A stretch of DNA of 25,045 nt from a virus, in IMG/VR virus record IMGVR_UViG_3300024344_000120, positions 1 through 25,045 of that record; one strand, given 5' to 3'. Within the stretch, counting starts at the first letter, position 1, and each line of letters begins with the position of its first letter. Under the pieces are notes generated by a model. The model was given only the letters and a program-made list of their open reading frames with translations, had not been told where the DNA came from and did not search any database. Shown here in pieces: positions 14,617 through 21,452 of this stretch. The position numbers were made by a program, and so were the translations under genes.

Positions 14617-14931
14617 TTATCCTTTTAATTCAACTCCATTTAAAAAAACTTTATCTACTTCGTATCCAGTTTCTTTTATCAATTCAATAGTCTGTTTCAA
14701 ATGTGGGACTACTTTGTAATTTTTATTGATTGCAACTTTAACTATTTGATTTTGTATATCTACAAAAATACTCTGTTCATCTGTAAATGGTAGTTTACCA
14801 ATTCCTTTGTTTAGTCCGTGTGCACAAAAACTACAAACTAAACCCTTGACCTTAAATGTTATCGTGTCAGATTGACCAGACAAAGCACCAATCATTAATA
14901 AGATTAAAAATGTCGTATATAATTTCTTCAA
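14617..14931 (-). CDS. Exported heavy-metal-associated (HMA) domain protein
   Basis: The 104-residue protein has a signal peptide (MKKLYTTFLILLMIGALSGQ), then an HMA domain of about 75 residues: a strand TITFKVKG, the metal loop GLVCSFCAHGL (Cys33 and Cys36, CxxC), a helix, and a beta-alpha-beta ending in IELIKETGYEVDKVFLNG. HMA domains bind Cu(I), Hg or similar metals through the CxxC pair; exported single-domain forms act like MerP or copper chaperones. The start is TTG 14931, overlapping the TGA of the upstream gene (TTGA). A phage-encoded exported HMA protein is unusual. Neighbours are a His-cluster membrane protein, a membrane coiled-coil protein and a thioredoxin-fold protein. Confidence 0.75.
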   Translation of the reverse strand: MKKLYTTFLILLMIGALSGQSDTITFKVKGLVCSFCAHGLNKGIGKLPFTDEQSIFVDIQNQIVKVAINKNYKVVPHLKQTIELIKETGYEVDKVFLNGVELKG

Positions 14932-15233
14932 TTTTTAGTACCCCATGATTCAGTTCTTTCTTGTGGAGTATGATTAAAAGTTTGAGTTTGTGTATTGCCT
15001 CTATTTTCTCCACTACCATTAGAAGATTGTTTTTGAGGTCTTTGGTTATTAAAAGTATCAGGTTGCATTCTGTGATGATAGTAATGACTTGGAAATGGTC
15101 TGTAGATATATCTCACCATATACTGGTCATTAGTATAGTAATTGACCTTCTTAGCTGGTTTACCATCTGTCAGTTCAACGATGACAAGTCCAGCTAAAAA
15201 TCCTAAAAAGAAATATGCCGCACCCTTAATCAT
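14928..15233 (-). CDS. Membrane-anchored protein with a His cluster
   Basis: The 101-residue protein has one N-terminal hydrophobic segment (AAYFFLGFLAGLVIVEL, residues 5-21), then a Lys-rich linker, an aromatic/His patch YRPFPSHYYHHRM (44-56, His50, His53, His54), and a C-terminal half that is Gln/Asn/Ser/Thr-rich and likely disordered. With the segment as an anchor, the His patch would probably face the periplasm. His clusters often bind metals, which is notable next to the exported HMA protein, but no specific family is recognised. The gene ends in an overlap with the HMA start (TTGA). Confidence 0.55.
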   Translation of the reverse strand: MIKGAAYFFLGFLAGLVIVELTDGKPAKKVNYYTNDQYMVRYIYRPFPSHYYHHRMQPDTFNNQRPQKQSSNGSGENRGNTQTQTFNHTPQERTESWGTKN

Positions 15234-15236
15234 TAT

Positions 15237-15503
15237 TTAACCATCCGCATCTTTTTCTCTATCAACACGATTCTTATAGTCATCTCGTGCTACAATTACT
15301 TCAATAAGCTTTTCTTCGTTTGCTGGAATAGATTCTACTGACTCATCTGCATTGAGCTTTGGTGTCCATTCTGCAATCATTCGCTTTTTGCAACTGTTTA
15401 CTTTGCCATCAATAGCTTTAGTTACCCAATCTTGTACATCAAGTAAATCATTTTTTAAAACTGATTCCTCAAATGCCGTAAGTGTTCTTTTTGCTATATC
15501 CAT
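15237..15503 (-). CDS. Conserved small phage protein (LDVQDWVTKAIDGK type)
   Basis: The 88-residue protein is helical and soluble: MDIAKRTLTAFEESVLKNDL, then LDVQDWVTKAIDGKVNSCKK, a central WTPKLNADESVESIPANEEK, and a final DDYKNRVDREKDADG. Proteins of this sort (QDWVTKAIDGKVNxCKKRMI...NRVxR) are common beside fibre genes in marine phages, as far as I recall, with no firm function. AAGGATATAAA precedes ATG 15503. It is the first gene after the fibre and could be grouped with either neighbour. Confidence 0.6.
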   Translation of the reverse strand: MDIAKRTLTAFEESVLKNDLLDVQDWVTKAIDGKVNSCKKRMIAEWTPKLNADESVESIPANEEKLIEVIVARDDYKNRVDREKDADG

Positions 15504-15545
15504 TTTATATCCTTGTTTTATTTTATTTCAAATTAGTTATTTCAC

Positions 15546-17261
15546 TTAACAAGCTAAAAATCCGCTCCAAAATGAATCAGTATCAATATCTAATTGAGAA
15601 GCTCCAGCACTTATAAGTATTGTTACATGAGCAGTATCACCTGCATCCATATCAACCAAAAGTGACCAAGAAAGTCGGTTATAATTCCAATCACCGCTAC
15701 CTGGTCCTGGGTCCCATATTCCCAAATTAGAGTAAGTGTTATTTGATGTCACTAAAGCTGATGCTACATAGTTTGCTGCTGAGTCTGTGTTATCTGTTCT
15801 CATTATTAAATTAAATTGATATTTTCCTGTTACTGGTGCTGTAAAAGTATTTGGAGCATAGTTTCCACCTTGGTCAAAACGCTCTGACCCAAAAACAACC
15901 GTTGTTGTGCCTGTAGCTATATTTGCTTGTCCTGAAGATGGATGAACCATAAATGCTGGTTGTTTTGACATACGCACCGCACCGCTACCATCAACAAGCA
16001 TCAAAGTATTCGAAGAATCCTTGTCAACTACTTGAAGAGCAGCGTCAGCAGTATCATTACCTGCCTGTATAAGCGTACCATAACTATTTGTTGTATTCCC
16101 GTTTACAAATTTAGCAGCCCAATTTTGTGCATCTTGCTTAATCTTCAATGCTATTGTTCCTGACGCTGAAGCGTGGTCATTTTGAACTTCAAGAAGATTC
16201 CTTGTGCCTGTTGAATCTGAATCAGAATAAACGTATGCTCCTGCACCTGTTGTTAAGGCATCAGCTTCAATAGTAAAAACATTAGTTGTTGTATTTTCTC
16301 CATCTATTTTAAAAGCTGTAGTATTAGAATCTTGGTCTATAAAAAGCTTTGCCGCAGGAGAAGCAGTACCAATTCCAACTTGTCCTGATGAATCAATAAT
16401 AAAAGGAGTGCTTGTTCCGTAATTTAATATTCCAAACTTATCATTATCTTCTGCACCAATCGCCCATTTACCTGTTGAAGATTCTAAACTAATTCTTGTT
16501 TCTACAGCAGTAGTTTTAACGTGAAGTGGGTCAGTAGGTGATGTTTCTCCAATCCCCAATTTTCCATCTTTATCTAACACCATTTTTTGGGCAATACTAT
16601 TACCACTATTTGTATAAAAACCTAATTCGCCTTGCAAAGCAGCACTATCATTAGCATTTATTACTTTTCCAGCGACTCCTGCAAGTTGAAAAGTAGATGA
16701 AACTCCAGTTTGAGTTGTATCTCCAACCATAAAAGCTACTCCAGCAATTTTACCAGCCTCTTCAAGAGTTCTTATACTAATATAATTTGTATCAGTAGTT
16801 GCTTTTCCAAATCCAGCAGAAATTTCATTATCCCAATGAACATCAAGACCAACTGCTGGTGAAGTTTCGCCAATTCCCATTTTTGATGCACTTCCAAGAA
16901 TTAAATCGTCTGTAGATTCATCCCATAGCATATATCCATTTGTTGCAGTTGCACCAAAAAATTTTACATCATGTCCAGTATCGTTTACTCCAACTGTCAA
17001 AGTACCAATAAGAGTAGCTCCAACTGTGCTAGTATTAACTGTTAATACAGCTGTACCATCTGCCTGAGATACTTCAAATGCATTTGCATCATCTGAGCCT
17101 GGTATTATTTCTATTTTATTTGTCGCTACTTTCATTCCAATAGCGGTACTTGAATCACCATCGGTAATAGCAACTAAAGTATTTCCGTTTAATCCGCCGT
17201 CAGGCAAAGATAATAATTGCTCATAACTTGATGCAATCGTTGAACCTGTTAAACTTGCCAT
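15546..17261 (-). CDS. Tail fibre with a C1q-like tip domain
   Basis: The 571-residue protein starts with an alpha-beta head (residues 1-45) and then a long repetitive shaft with blocks such as KMGIGETSPAVGLDVHWD, KLGIGETSPTDPLHVKT and QVGIGTASPAAKLFIDQD, typical of bacteriophage and bacterial adhesin shafts. The last 138 residues (434-571) look like a C1q/TNF jelly-roll: FTAPVTGKYQFNLIM matches the F-x-A-P-x-x-G-x-Y-x-F motif, LVDMDAGDTAHVTILI matches the later strand pair, and SFWSGFLAC matches the closing FSGFLL. C1q heads are used as trimeric receptor-binding tips in some phages. GAGGAAAATAG precedes ATG 17261. It is a strong candidate for the receptor-binding protein, and host range is likely to depend on it. 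Confidence 0.75.
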   Translation of the reverse strand: MASLTGSTIASSYEQLLSLPDGGLNGNTLVAITDGDSSTAIGMKVATNKIEIIPGSDDANAFEVSQADGTAVLTVNTSTVGATLIGTLTVGVNDTGHDVKFFGATATNGYMLWDESTDDLILGSASKMGIGETSPAVGLDVHWDNEISAGFGKATTDTNYISIRTLEEAGKIAGVAFMVGDTTQTGVSSTFQLAGVAGKVINANDSAALQGELGFYTNSGNSIAQKMVLDKDGKLGIGETSPTDPLHVKTTAVETRISLESSTGKWAIGAEDNDKFGILNYGTSTPFIIDSSGQVGIGTASPAAKLFIDQDSNTTAFKIDGENTTTNVFTIEADALTTGAGAYVYSDSDSTGTRNLLEVQNDHASASGTIALKIKQDAQNWAAKFVNGNTTNSYGTLIQAGNDTADAALQVVDKDSSNTLMLVDGSGAVRMSKQPAFMVHPSSGQANIATGTTTVVFGSERFDQGGNYAPNTFTAPVTGKYQFNLIMRTDNTDSAANYVASALVTSNNTYSNLGIWDPGPGSGDWNYNRLSWSLLVDMDAGDTAHVTILISAGASQLDIDTDSFWSGFLAC

Positions 17262-17286
17262 TCTATTTTCCTCATATTAAAATTTT

Positions 17287-17412
17287 TCATATTATATCTT
17301 CCCATTTTCGCTGTTCATTCGTCCATGTATCATTAATAGATGTCCACAAGTCTCTAGTAAGACGAGCTGTTTGCATTGCTATATTGTGTAATGCGTTGCC
17401 TAAAGCTATCAT
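17287..17412 (-). CDS. Small amphipathic helical protein
   Basis: A 41-residue frame, MIALGNALHNIAMQTARLTR then DLWTSINDTWTNEQRKWEDII, overlaps the stop of the upstream fibre gene (TAATG). It looks like a single amphipathic helix with four Trp in its second half. Its location between two fibre genes suggests a small assembly or chaperone role, unproven. The following 25 bases hold the ribosome site of the C1q fibre. Confidence 0.5.
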   Translation of the reverse strand: MIALGNALHNIAMQTARLTRDLWTSINDTWTNEQRKWEDII

Positions 17413-18494
17413 TAATAATCTCCTATGTAGGCTATAATTGAACCACTATTAACATCTATCTCACTCCATCTACCAAAAATAGTCATTCCTTGAGGAAATG
17501 TAACGGAGTTATCGATTTGTTTACCACCAGAACCTTCAGCAGTACTCTCAGACCCAGCACCTAAATCTCCAGCTGCATCTGCTGTATTAAACCATTTAGT
17601 AGCTGTTACTGCAACTAATCCACCAGAACTATCAAAAGTACTATCTTCTATCATTTGAATAGCTACCCAAGCTTTTCCAGTTGGAGGTTTAATTGCATCA
17701 GAAGAAGCTGTTGTATAAACCGCACCATCTTGACCAGTATACTCTCTTGTATATAAGGCACCGCTTGGGTCTATTGCTAAAGCTCCAGCATCTCCATCGT
17801 CCAATGTCCTCTGTGTAGCATCATATCTACCTCCAGATAATAATGGATTTCCTGCTACGGCAGCATCTTCAGCTGCATCACCAACAACTTCAATAGTATT
17901 TGTAGAAGCTGGTAAACTTGTTACATCTACGTCTCCAATATCCACACCACTATTTGCTGCTAATTTACCGATAGCTGCACTACCAGCTGGTAATGAGCCA
18001 ACTATATCTACTTGTAATTCATTTCCTGATTGTATTGAGTTGTCTAATAAAGCCAGTGAAGCTGCTATTGCATCTAATACAGCATTATCAGTAGAGCCAA
18101 GATCAACAACTCCTATTGTATTAGAACCAGCAGGCAAAGCACTTGCTATATCTACGTTACCAATATTGTTGTCGCCAGCAGCTATAGACGCTATATCTAC
18201 ATTACCTATATTATTATCACCTGCAGTAATTGATAAAACATCTATTTGTAAATGACCTGCATCATCTACCTCTACCCTATTCCAATTAGTGTTGCCACTA
18301 TCATATCCTAATAAGTGAGAACCAACTGACGTTGTAGTTGGATTAGATGAATTATCTGCTAACGCAGCCGCAGCAGGAAATTCACTATCAACAGTAACAG
18401 TTACTGAATCAGAAAGGTCTACGTTTAACGCATCCTCACCTGAGTTTAAAACTTTATTTAAAAGTTCTTTAGTTTGATATTTTGGAAAAGCCAT
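17412..18494 (-). CDS. Fibre-like structural protein with AGDNNIGNVDI repeats
   Basis: The 360-residue protein has a short helical start (MAFPKYQTKELLNKVLNSGE), a strand-rich region, three tandem repeats (residues 89-134: xxAGDNNIGNVDIAS, twice almost identical, then a diverged copy), more loosely repeated segments (LPAGSAAIGKL, LPASTNTIEVV), and a C-terminal globular region with several Trp. The repeat is typical of trimeric fibre shafts. It has no catalytic motif. AGGAG lies upstream of ATG 18494. A role in the tail fibre or as a head decoration is inferred. Confidence 0.6.
   Translation of the reverse strand: MAFPKYQTKELLNKVLNSGEDALNVDLSDSVTVTVDSEFPAAAALADNSSNPTTTSVGSHLLGYDSGNTNWNRVEVDDAGHLQIDVLSITAGDNNIGNVDIASIAAGDNNIGNVDIASALPAGSNTIGVVDLGSTDNAVLDAIAASLALLDNSIQSGNELQVDIVGSLPAGSAAIGKLAANSGVDIGDVDVTSLPASTNTIEVVGDAAEDAAVAGNPLLSGGRYDATQRTLDDGDAGALAIDPSGALYTREYTGQDGAVYTTASSDAIKPPTGKAWVAIQMIEDSTFDSSGGLVAVTATKWFNTADAAGDLGAGSESTAEGSGGKQIDNSVTFPQGMTIFGRWSEIDVNSGSIIAYIGDY
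18093..18230 (-). repeat. Tandem 45-base coding repeats in the fibre gene
   Basis: Three consecutive units of 45-48 bases encode (I/L)xAG(D/S)N(N/T)IGxVD(I/L)xS. The first two differ at only a few amino-acid positions, and the third is diverged. They form a short beta-shaft. Confidence 0.7.
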
Positions 18495-18530
18495 ATTATA
18501 CTCCTTTTACCTCCACCACCGCCTCTTGGG

Positions 18531-18962
18531 CTATCTTAAATCTGCTGGCATTATTCTTCTAGGGCCGCCAGTTTTATCCCTTTTCTTCATTCCAAATCTT
18601 TTTGTAGCTTCTACCCACTTTGACTCATGAGTTCTAGCCATATTCATAGAAACAGCAGCTACGTTTCCGTCAGCAACAGTTCCAGCTTTGTCTTGATACA
18701 ATCTATACTTAACATAATCTATTAAAGAAGAGTGCATTGTATTATCAATATCTGGAGTATCTGTAATAGCTGATACCGCATTTGGTTCAGCTGAATAATG
18801 CATTAATACACCATTCGTTACTGCTTCATCTATAGGTTTATAATCACCTTCTCTTTGATGAATAGTATCACTATCGCTACCTTTTGTAGTAACAACAGCA
18901 ATATGATTTCCAGTTATAAACCAAGCAATAAAATCTTCTGGGTTATTATAACTACTAGCCAT
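18531..18962 (-). CDS. Adaptor-like structural protein
   Basis: The 143-residue protein begins with a strand-rich part (DFIAWFITGNHIAVVTTKGS), then helices, with SLIDYVKYRLYQDKAG, NMARTHESKWVEATKRFG and the basic end KKRDKTGGPRRIMPADLR. The combination of a small beta part, two helices and a tail rich in Arg/Lys resembles structural proteins conserved in marine podovirus-like genomes, directly after a head-tail adaptor. The ATG overlaps the upstream stop (TAATG). The role at the head-tail joint is inferred from its neighbours. Confidence 0.6.
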   Translation of the reverse strand: MASSYNNPEDFIAWFITGNHIAVVTTKGSDSDTIHQREGDYKPIDEAVTNGVLMHYSAEPNAVSAITDTPDIDNTMHSSLIDYVKYRLYQDKAGTVADGNVAAVSMNMARTHESKWVEATKRFGMKKRDKTGGPRRIMPADLR

Positions 18963-19270
18963 TAGTCTATATCCATTGTTTGTACTTCGTTATTTAATAA
19001 TCTAGGTATCTTTACATAGTCTCCAGACGAATCCATAAAATCTACTCTATAAACTTTATTCACCTCTATACCAGAATTAGTATCACTTAACGTATACCAC
19101 TGTTGATCCGCAACAGTAGTTAACTTAGCATATTCAATTTTAGTATTATACTTTCCTAATTCTACTAATGCTTCATTAATTAAATTCATTATATAAGTTT
19201 CTGGAGCTTCTGGAAAAGCTTGTCTTACTCTAGATATAATCTTTTTTACTGTTAAACTATGTACAGCCAT
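18962..19270 (-). CDS. Head-tail adaptor-like protein
   Basis: The 102-residue protein has helices (VKKIISRVRQAFPEAPETY, then IMNLINEALVELGKY) followed by strands (WYTLSDTNSGIEVNKVYRVD and YVKIPRLLNN). Helical bundle plus beta hairpin, at about 100 residues, matches the T7 gp11 / gp6-type adaptor and tail completion proteins that link portal and tail. Its position after the head genes and before the fibres fits. The ATG overlaps the stop of the NTSPSWT-repeat gene (TAATG). Confidence 0.6.
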   Translation of the reverse strand: MAVHSLTVKKIISRVRQAFPEAPETYIMNLINEALVELGKYNTKIEYAKLTTVADQQWYTLSDTNSGIEVNKVYRVDFMDSSGDYVKIPRLLNNEVQTMDID

Positions 19271-19542
19271 TAGTCAGAATCCTTTCCTAGCAATCCAATC
19301 TGTTGCCATGTTCTAGTCTCATCTTCCCAATTATTTACAGTCATATCTTTTACGCTTCCTATAAGTGTCCAAGAAGGAGACGTAGGTAAAGACAGACCAG
19401 TAAAGGATGGTGACGTATTTAAAGATACTCCAGTCCAAGAAGGAGATGTGTTTAAAGTAACACCAGTCCAAGACGGAGAAGTATTAAGAGTTACCAATGT
19501 AGGAGTTGGAGATGTATTTAATGTTACTAGAGTTTTAGCCAC
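19270..19542 (-). CDS. NTSPSWT-repeat protein, probable structural
   Basis: The 90-residue protein consists of five tandem 11-residue repeats (residues 5-59) with the consensus (L/G)V(T/S)LNTSPSWT, followed by a short tail DMTVNNWEDETRTWQQIG. Each unit would give one beta strand, so the whole could be a short repeat sheet or a spike. The start is GTG 19542, overlapping the upstream TAG (TAGTG). Proteins with a run of TSPSWT-type units occur among marine phage virion genes, as far as I recall, but the function is not established. Confidence 0.65.
   Translation of the reverse strand: MAKTLVTLNTSPTPTLVTLNTSPSWTGVTLNTSPSWTGVSLNTSPSFTGLSLPTSPSWTLIGSVKDMTVNNWEDETRTWQQIGLLGKDSD
19366..19530 (-). 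repeat. Five tandem 33-base coding repeats
   Basis: Five units of 33 bases encode LNTSPSWT-type segments. Copies are close in protein sequence but differ at many synonymous positions (for example AATACTTCTCCG, AACACATCTCCT, AATACGTCACCA), which indicates an old repeat kept by selection on the protein and not a recent slip. Confidence 0.8.
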
Positions 19543-20795
19543 TATGCACCTCTCATTATCTGAATACCTTTATCGTAATCAGCTTGTAATTTTGCTTGTT
19601 GAGTCTGATACCAATTATATTCTGTAGTATCTACTGCTAATCTAGACTGTGCTTCATTTGCATATGCTTGAGATATATTAAGCTTTGCCTGTATCTGAGC
19701 TAAATATGCATTTGCTGTAGCTATAAAACCTTGAGCTGTGTTTATATATCCAGTAGCAGTTCCTAAGTATCCTTGAGCTACACTACCATAACCGCTTGCT
19801 GTTCCAAGAAATCCTTGAGCAACAGAAACCTGAGACTGTACTTGATTTACCCTAGCTGAAACTTCATTAACATAACCTTGCGCCTCACCTAAACTTCCTT
19901 GAGCTTCACTTAAAAAACCATTACCAGCGTTTACATGAGAAGATGCTAACTCAATATCTTCTGCTGTATTTGCAGTAACAGCACTATCAAATTGCGTATT
20001 AGACAATGTAACAGCTGCATTTACTCTATCAACAGCTGTATTTATAGCTGTGGTTGCAGTATCTATGCCTGAATCAACTAATACTAGAGCTTCATCTAAC
20101 TCTGCATTTGACAAGTCAACTTCAGCATTCATTAAGTCTACTTCTGCATTAGCAAGAGCAACTTCTGCTGTTGCTTTATCTATCTCTGCGTTAGCTAATC
20201 CTATTTCAGTAGAAGCACTATCTGCTATTGCTAGTGTTTCATCTATCTCTGTGTTAATAGCTGTTAGTGCAGTAGTAATATCTGAATTACCATGTTTAGC
20301 TGTCATGTTTTGTTGCAATGCTTTTACTGCTGCGTATAACGTAACTAAATACTCATACTCATCTGGAAAATTTGTTATAGTACTAATACCACTAGCATCT
20401 AATGGAGAAGATTGGCTATATGTAGGAACAGAAGCCATCAACCCATTTCCATTTGGAAATATATTTATTTTTCCATCTTGTATATAATATGCTGGGTCTG
20501 ATGTAGTAGCAAATTCCATATCAGAAGAATCTTGTATTCTTCCTCTTTTACTAGCTAAAACCAATCTACAAGGCTGGTCTATCGTGCCATCATTTCTAAG
20601 TACGTGTAATATCTTATGACCTTCGGATGTAGTTGTACCATCAGTAACAGTAGTTTCTTCAGCTACTCTTTCCATAACAGCGCGAGGCATAGCGTTAATA
20701 ACTTCATTAGCTCCTTCTGTTATAAAAGAATCCAATGCAGTCTCATCGCTAAATGCTCCTACTAAATCTACTACTTGTGCGCTAAACGTTGCCAT
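19542..20795 (-). CDS. Structural protein with an adaptor-like head and a heptad-repeat stalk
   Basis: The 417-residue protein has an N-terminal part of about 170 residues (MATFSAQVVDLVGAFSDETA, ITEGANEVINAMPRAVME, and FPDEYEYLVTLYAAVKALQQ) that resembles conserved virion proteins of marine podoviruses. A helical repeat of NAE(V/I)D(L/K) units (about 200-235) follows, then a long run of seven-residue units of the form [YF]-[LI]-x-x-A-x-G (about 294-371), ending in NWYQTQQAKLQADYDKGIQI. The seven-residue period is that of a coiled coil, with Ala in place of larger core residues and a Gly in each turn. It would form a long slender helical stalk. ATG 20795 follows the lysine-rich peptide stop by three bases. 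Confidence 0.65.
   Translation of the reverse strand: MATFSAQVVDLVGAFSDETALDSFITEGANEVINAMPRAVMERVAEETTVTDGTTTSEGHKILHVLRNDGTIDQPCRLVLASKRGRIQDSSDMEFATTSDPAYYIQDGKINIFPNGNGLMASVPTYSQSSPLDASGISTITNFPDEYEYLVTLYAAVKALQQNMTAKHGNSDITTALTAINTEIDETLAIADSASTEIGLANAEIDKATAEVALANAEVDLMNAEVDLSNAELDEALVLVDSGIDTATTAINTAVDRVNAAVTLSNTQFDSAVTANTAEDIELASSHVNAGNGFLSEAQGSLGEAQGYVNEVSARVNQVQSQVSVAQGFLGTASGYGSVAQGYLGTATGYINTAQGFIATANAYLAQIQAKLNISQAYANEAQSRLAVDTTEYNWYQTQQAKLQADYDKGIQIMRGA
19626..20213 (-). repeat. Coding heptad repeats (NAEVDL and YLxxAxG)
   Basis: This stretch encodes two kinds of seven-residue repeat: NAE(V/I)D units, then about eleven units of [YF][LI]xxAxG. The DNA repeats are diverged. Confidence 0.65.
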
Positions 20796-20798
20796 TTA

Positions 20799-20894
20799 TT
20801 AATATATCATTTTTTTGTTAGATTTTTTACTAGCTTTTTTCTTACTAGCTTTTTTCTTTTTTGGCATTTTGCCCATTTTCTTTTTGCCGTACAT
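20799..20894 (-). CDS. Lysine-rich 31-residue peptide
   Basis: A short frame encodes MYGKKKMGKMPKKKKASKKK followed by ASKKSNKKMIY; more than half of the residues are Lys. ATG 20894 has AGGA immediately upstream and a GGAGA a little further back, and the stop lies three bases before the next start, so it is likely translated. It overlaps the 41-residue frame by 50 bases in a different frame. Peptides that begin MYGKKKM occur in this position in other marine phages, as far as I recall. The function is unknown; DNA binding or packaging is plausible. Confidence 0.55.
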   Translation of the reverse strand: MYGKKKMGKMPKKKKASKKKASKKSNKKMIY

Positions 20895-20970
20895 TCCTAG
20901 AATCTCCTTTTTTGCCTCCAACTATAGTTTTGTTAGAAACAGTTTTTAAACCTTTACCAAATTTAGACAT
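20845..20970 (-). CDS. Small basic protein overlapping the lysine-rich peptide
   Basis: A 41-residue frame, MSKFGKGLKTVSNKTIVGGK then KGDSRNVRQKENGQNAKKEKS, begins at ATG 20970, overlapping the zinc-ribbon stop by eight bases. It ends in TAG at 20845-20847, well inside the lysine-rich peptide, so the last 17 codons are read in two frames. A frameshift joining the first 26 residues to the MYGKKKM peptide would be an alternative. No family is recognised. Confidence 0.5.
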   Translation of the reverse strand: MSKFGKGLKTVSNKTIVGGKKGDSRNVRQKENGQNAKKEKS

Positions 20971-21172
20971 CTACACCCCACCTTTGATTTCTCATTTTAT
21001 CCACACTACTTTCTAAATTGGTACTACCAAATTCTACATCAGTTCTTTTAGCTATCTCACTTCTCATCCAAGAGTTAGTTGTAAACTTTGGAGCTGACGC
21101 TCTCTTTCCGCACCCTCTACAATAAAACCAATTTTCTGGATTAGCTTTATCACAATGTTGACATTTAGGCAT
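20963..21172 (-). CDS. Zinc-ribbon protein
   Basis: The 69-residue protein has a zinc ribbon at its start: Cys4-x-x-Cys7 (CQHC) and Cys18-x-x-Cys21 (CRGC), followed by a hydrophilic helical part with NSWMRSEIAKRTDVEFG and the ending NQRWGVDV. Two CxxC knuckles fit one bound zinc. Its place among the head genes suggests a small structural or assembly factor, not a transcription factor, but both are possible. The start overlaps the upstream stop (TAATG). A similar small ribbon is common in the virion gene block of marine phages, as far as I recall. Confidence 0.65.
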   Translation of the reverse strand: MPKCQHCDKANPENWFYCRGCGKRASAPKFTTNSWMRSEIAKRTDVEFGSTNLESSVDKMRNQRWGVDV

Positions 21173-21381
21173 TAAGAACCTGATACAATCATCGTCATGA
21201 CTCTCTCTCCTCTTAATGGAGAATGAGAAACAGAAATAATTTGATTATTAGTTGAGTCTAAACCAGTTATGTAATCGTAAACATCTTTTGCTATATGACC
21301 AGCAGAATTTGATTTAGAGCCAGGTTTTGGGTCATGAATAAATACTTTAACATCTGTATTAGATGAATTATAATCAGCCAT
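21172..21381 (-). CDS. Small conserved-looking virion-region protein
   Basis: The 69-residue protein is soluble, with strands at start and end: DVKVFIHDPKPGSKSNSAGH, a helix KDVYDYITGLD, then QIISVSHSPLRGERVMTMIV. No membrane segment or catalytic motif is seen. It follows the intergenic hairpin region and leads into the zinc-ribbon gene with a shared base (TAATG). Function unknown; a minor virion role is inferred. Confidence 0.6.
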   Translation of the reverse strand: MADYNSSNTDVKVFIHDPKPGSKSNSAGHIAKDVYDYITGLDSTNNQIISVSHSPLRGERVMTMIVSGS

Positions 21382-21408
21382 TAATTTTTCCTTATTTTAA
21401 AATTTTTA

Positions 21409-21452
21409 GGATATTCGGGGCTAAACTTTTTTTGAATAGCCCCACAGAATCC
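21409..21452 (-). promoter_or_regulatory. Intergenic hairpin after the capsid genes
   Basis: GGGGCTA (21417-21423) pairs perfectly with TAGCCCC (21437-21443), and the flanks 21409-21416 and 21447-21452 extend it with an internal bulge (GGAT..ATTC against GAATCC). On the minus-strand transcript it is followed by AU-rich sequence without a clean U tract, so it is at best a weak terminator or a stability element. A second, smaller pairing (21444-21448 with 21456-21460, ACAGA/TCTGT) competes with the outer part. The rest of the 98-base gap (21382-21479) holds nothing else that I can support. Confidence 0.55.

Noticed and set aside
18498-18535. PRGGGGGKR frame upstream of the fibre gene
   Set aside because: In frame with the fibre gene but closed by TAA and without a start codon; the bases hold the AGGAG ribosome site.
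20050-20487. 145-residue plus-strand frame opposite the heptad-repeat gene
   Set aside because: Its Ser/Ala repeat is the mirror of the heptad repeat on the other strand.
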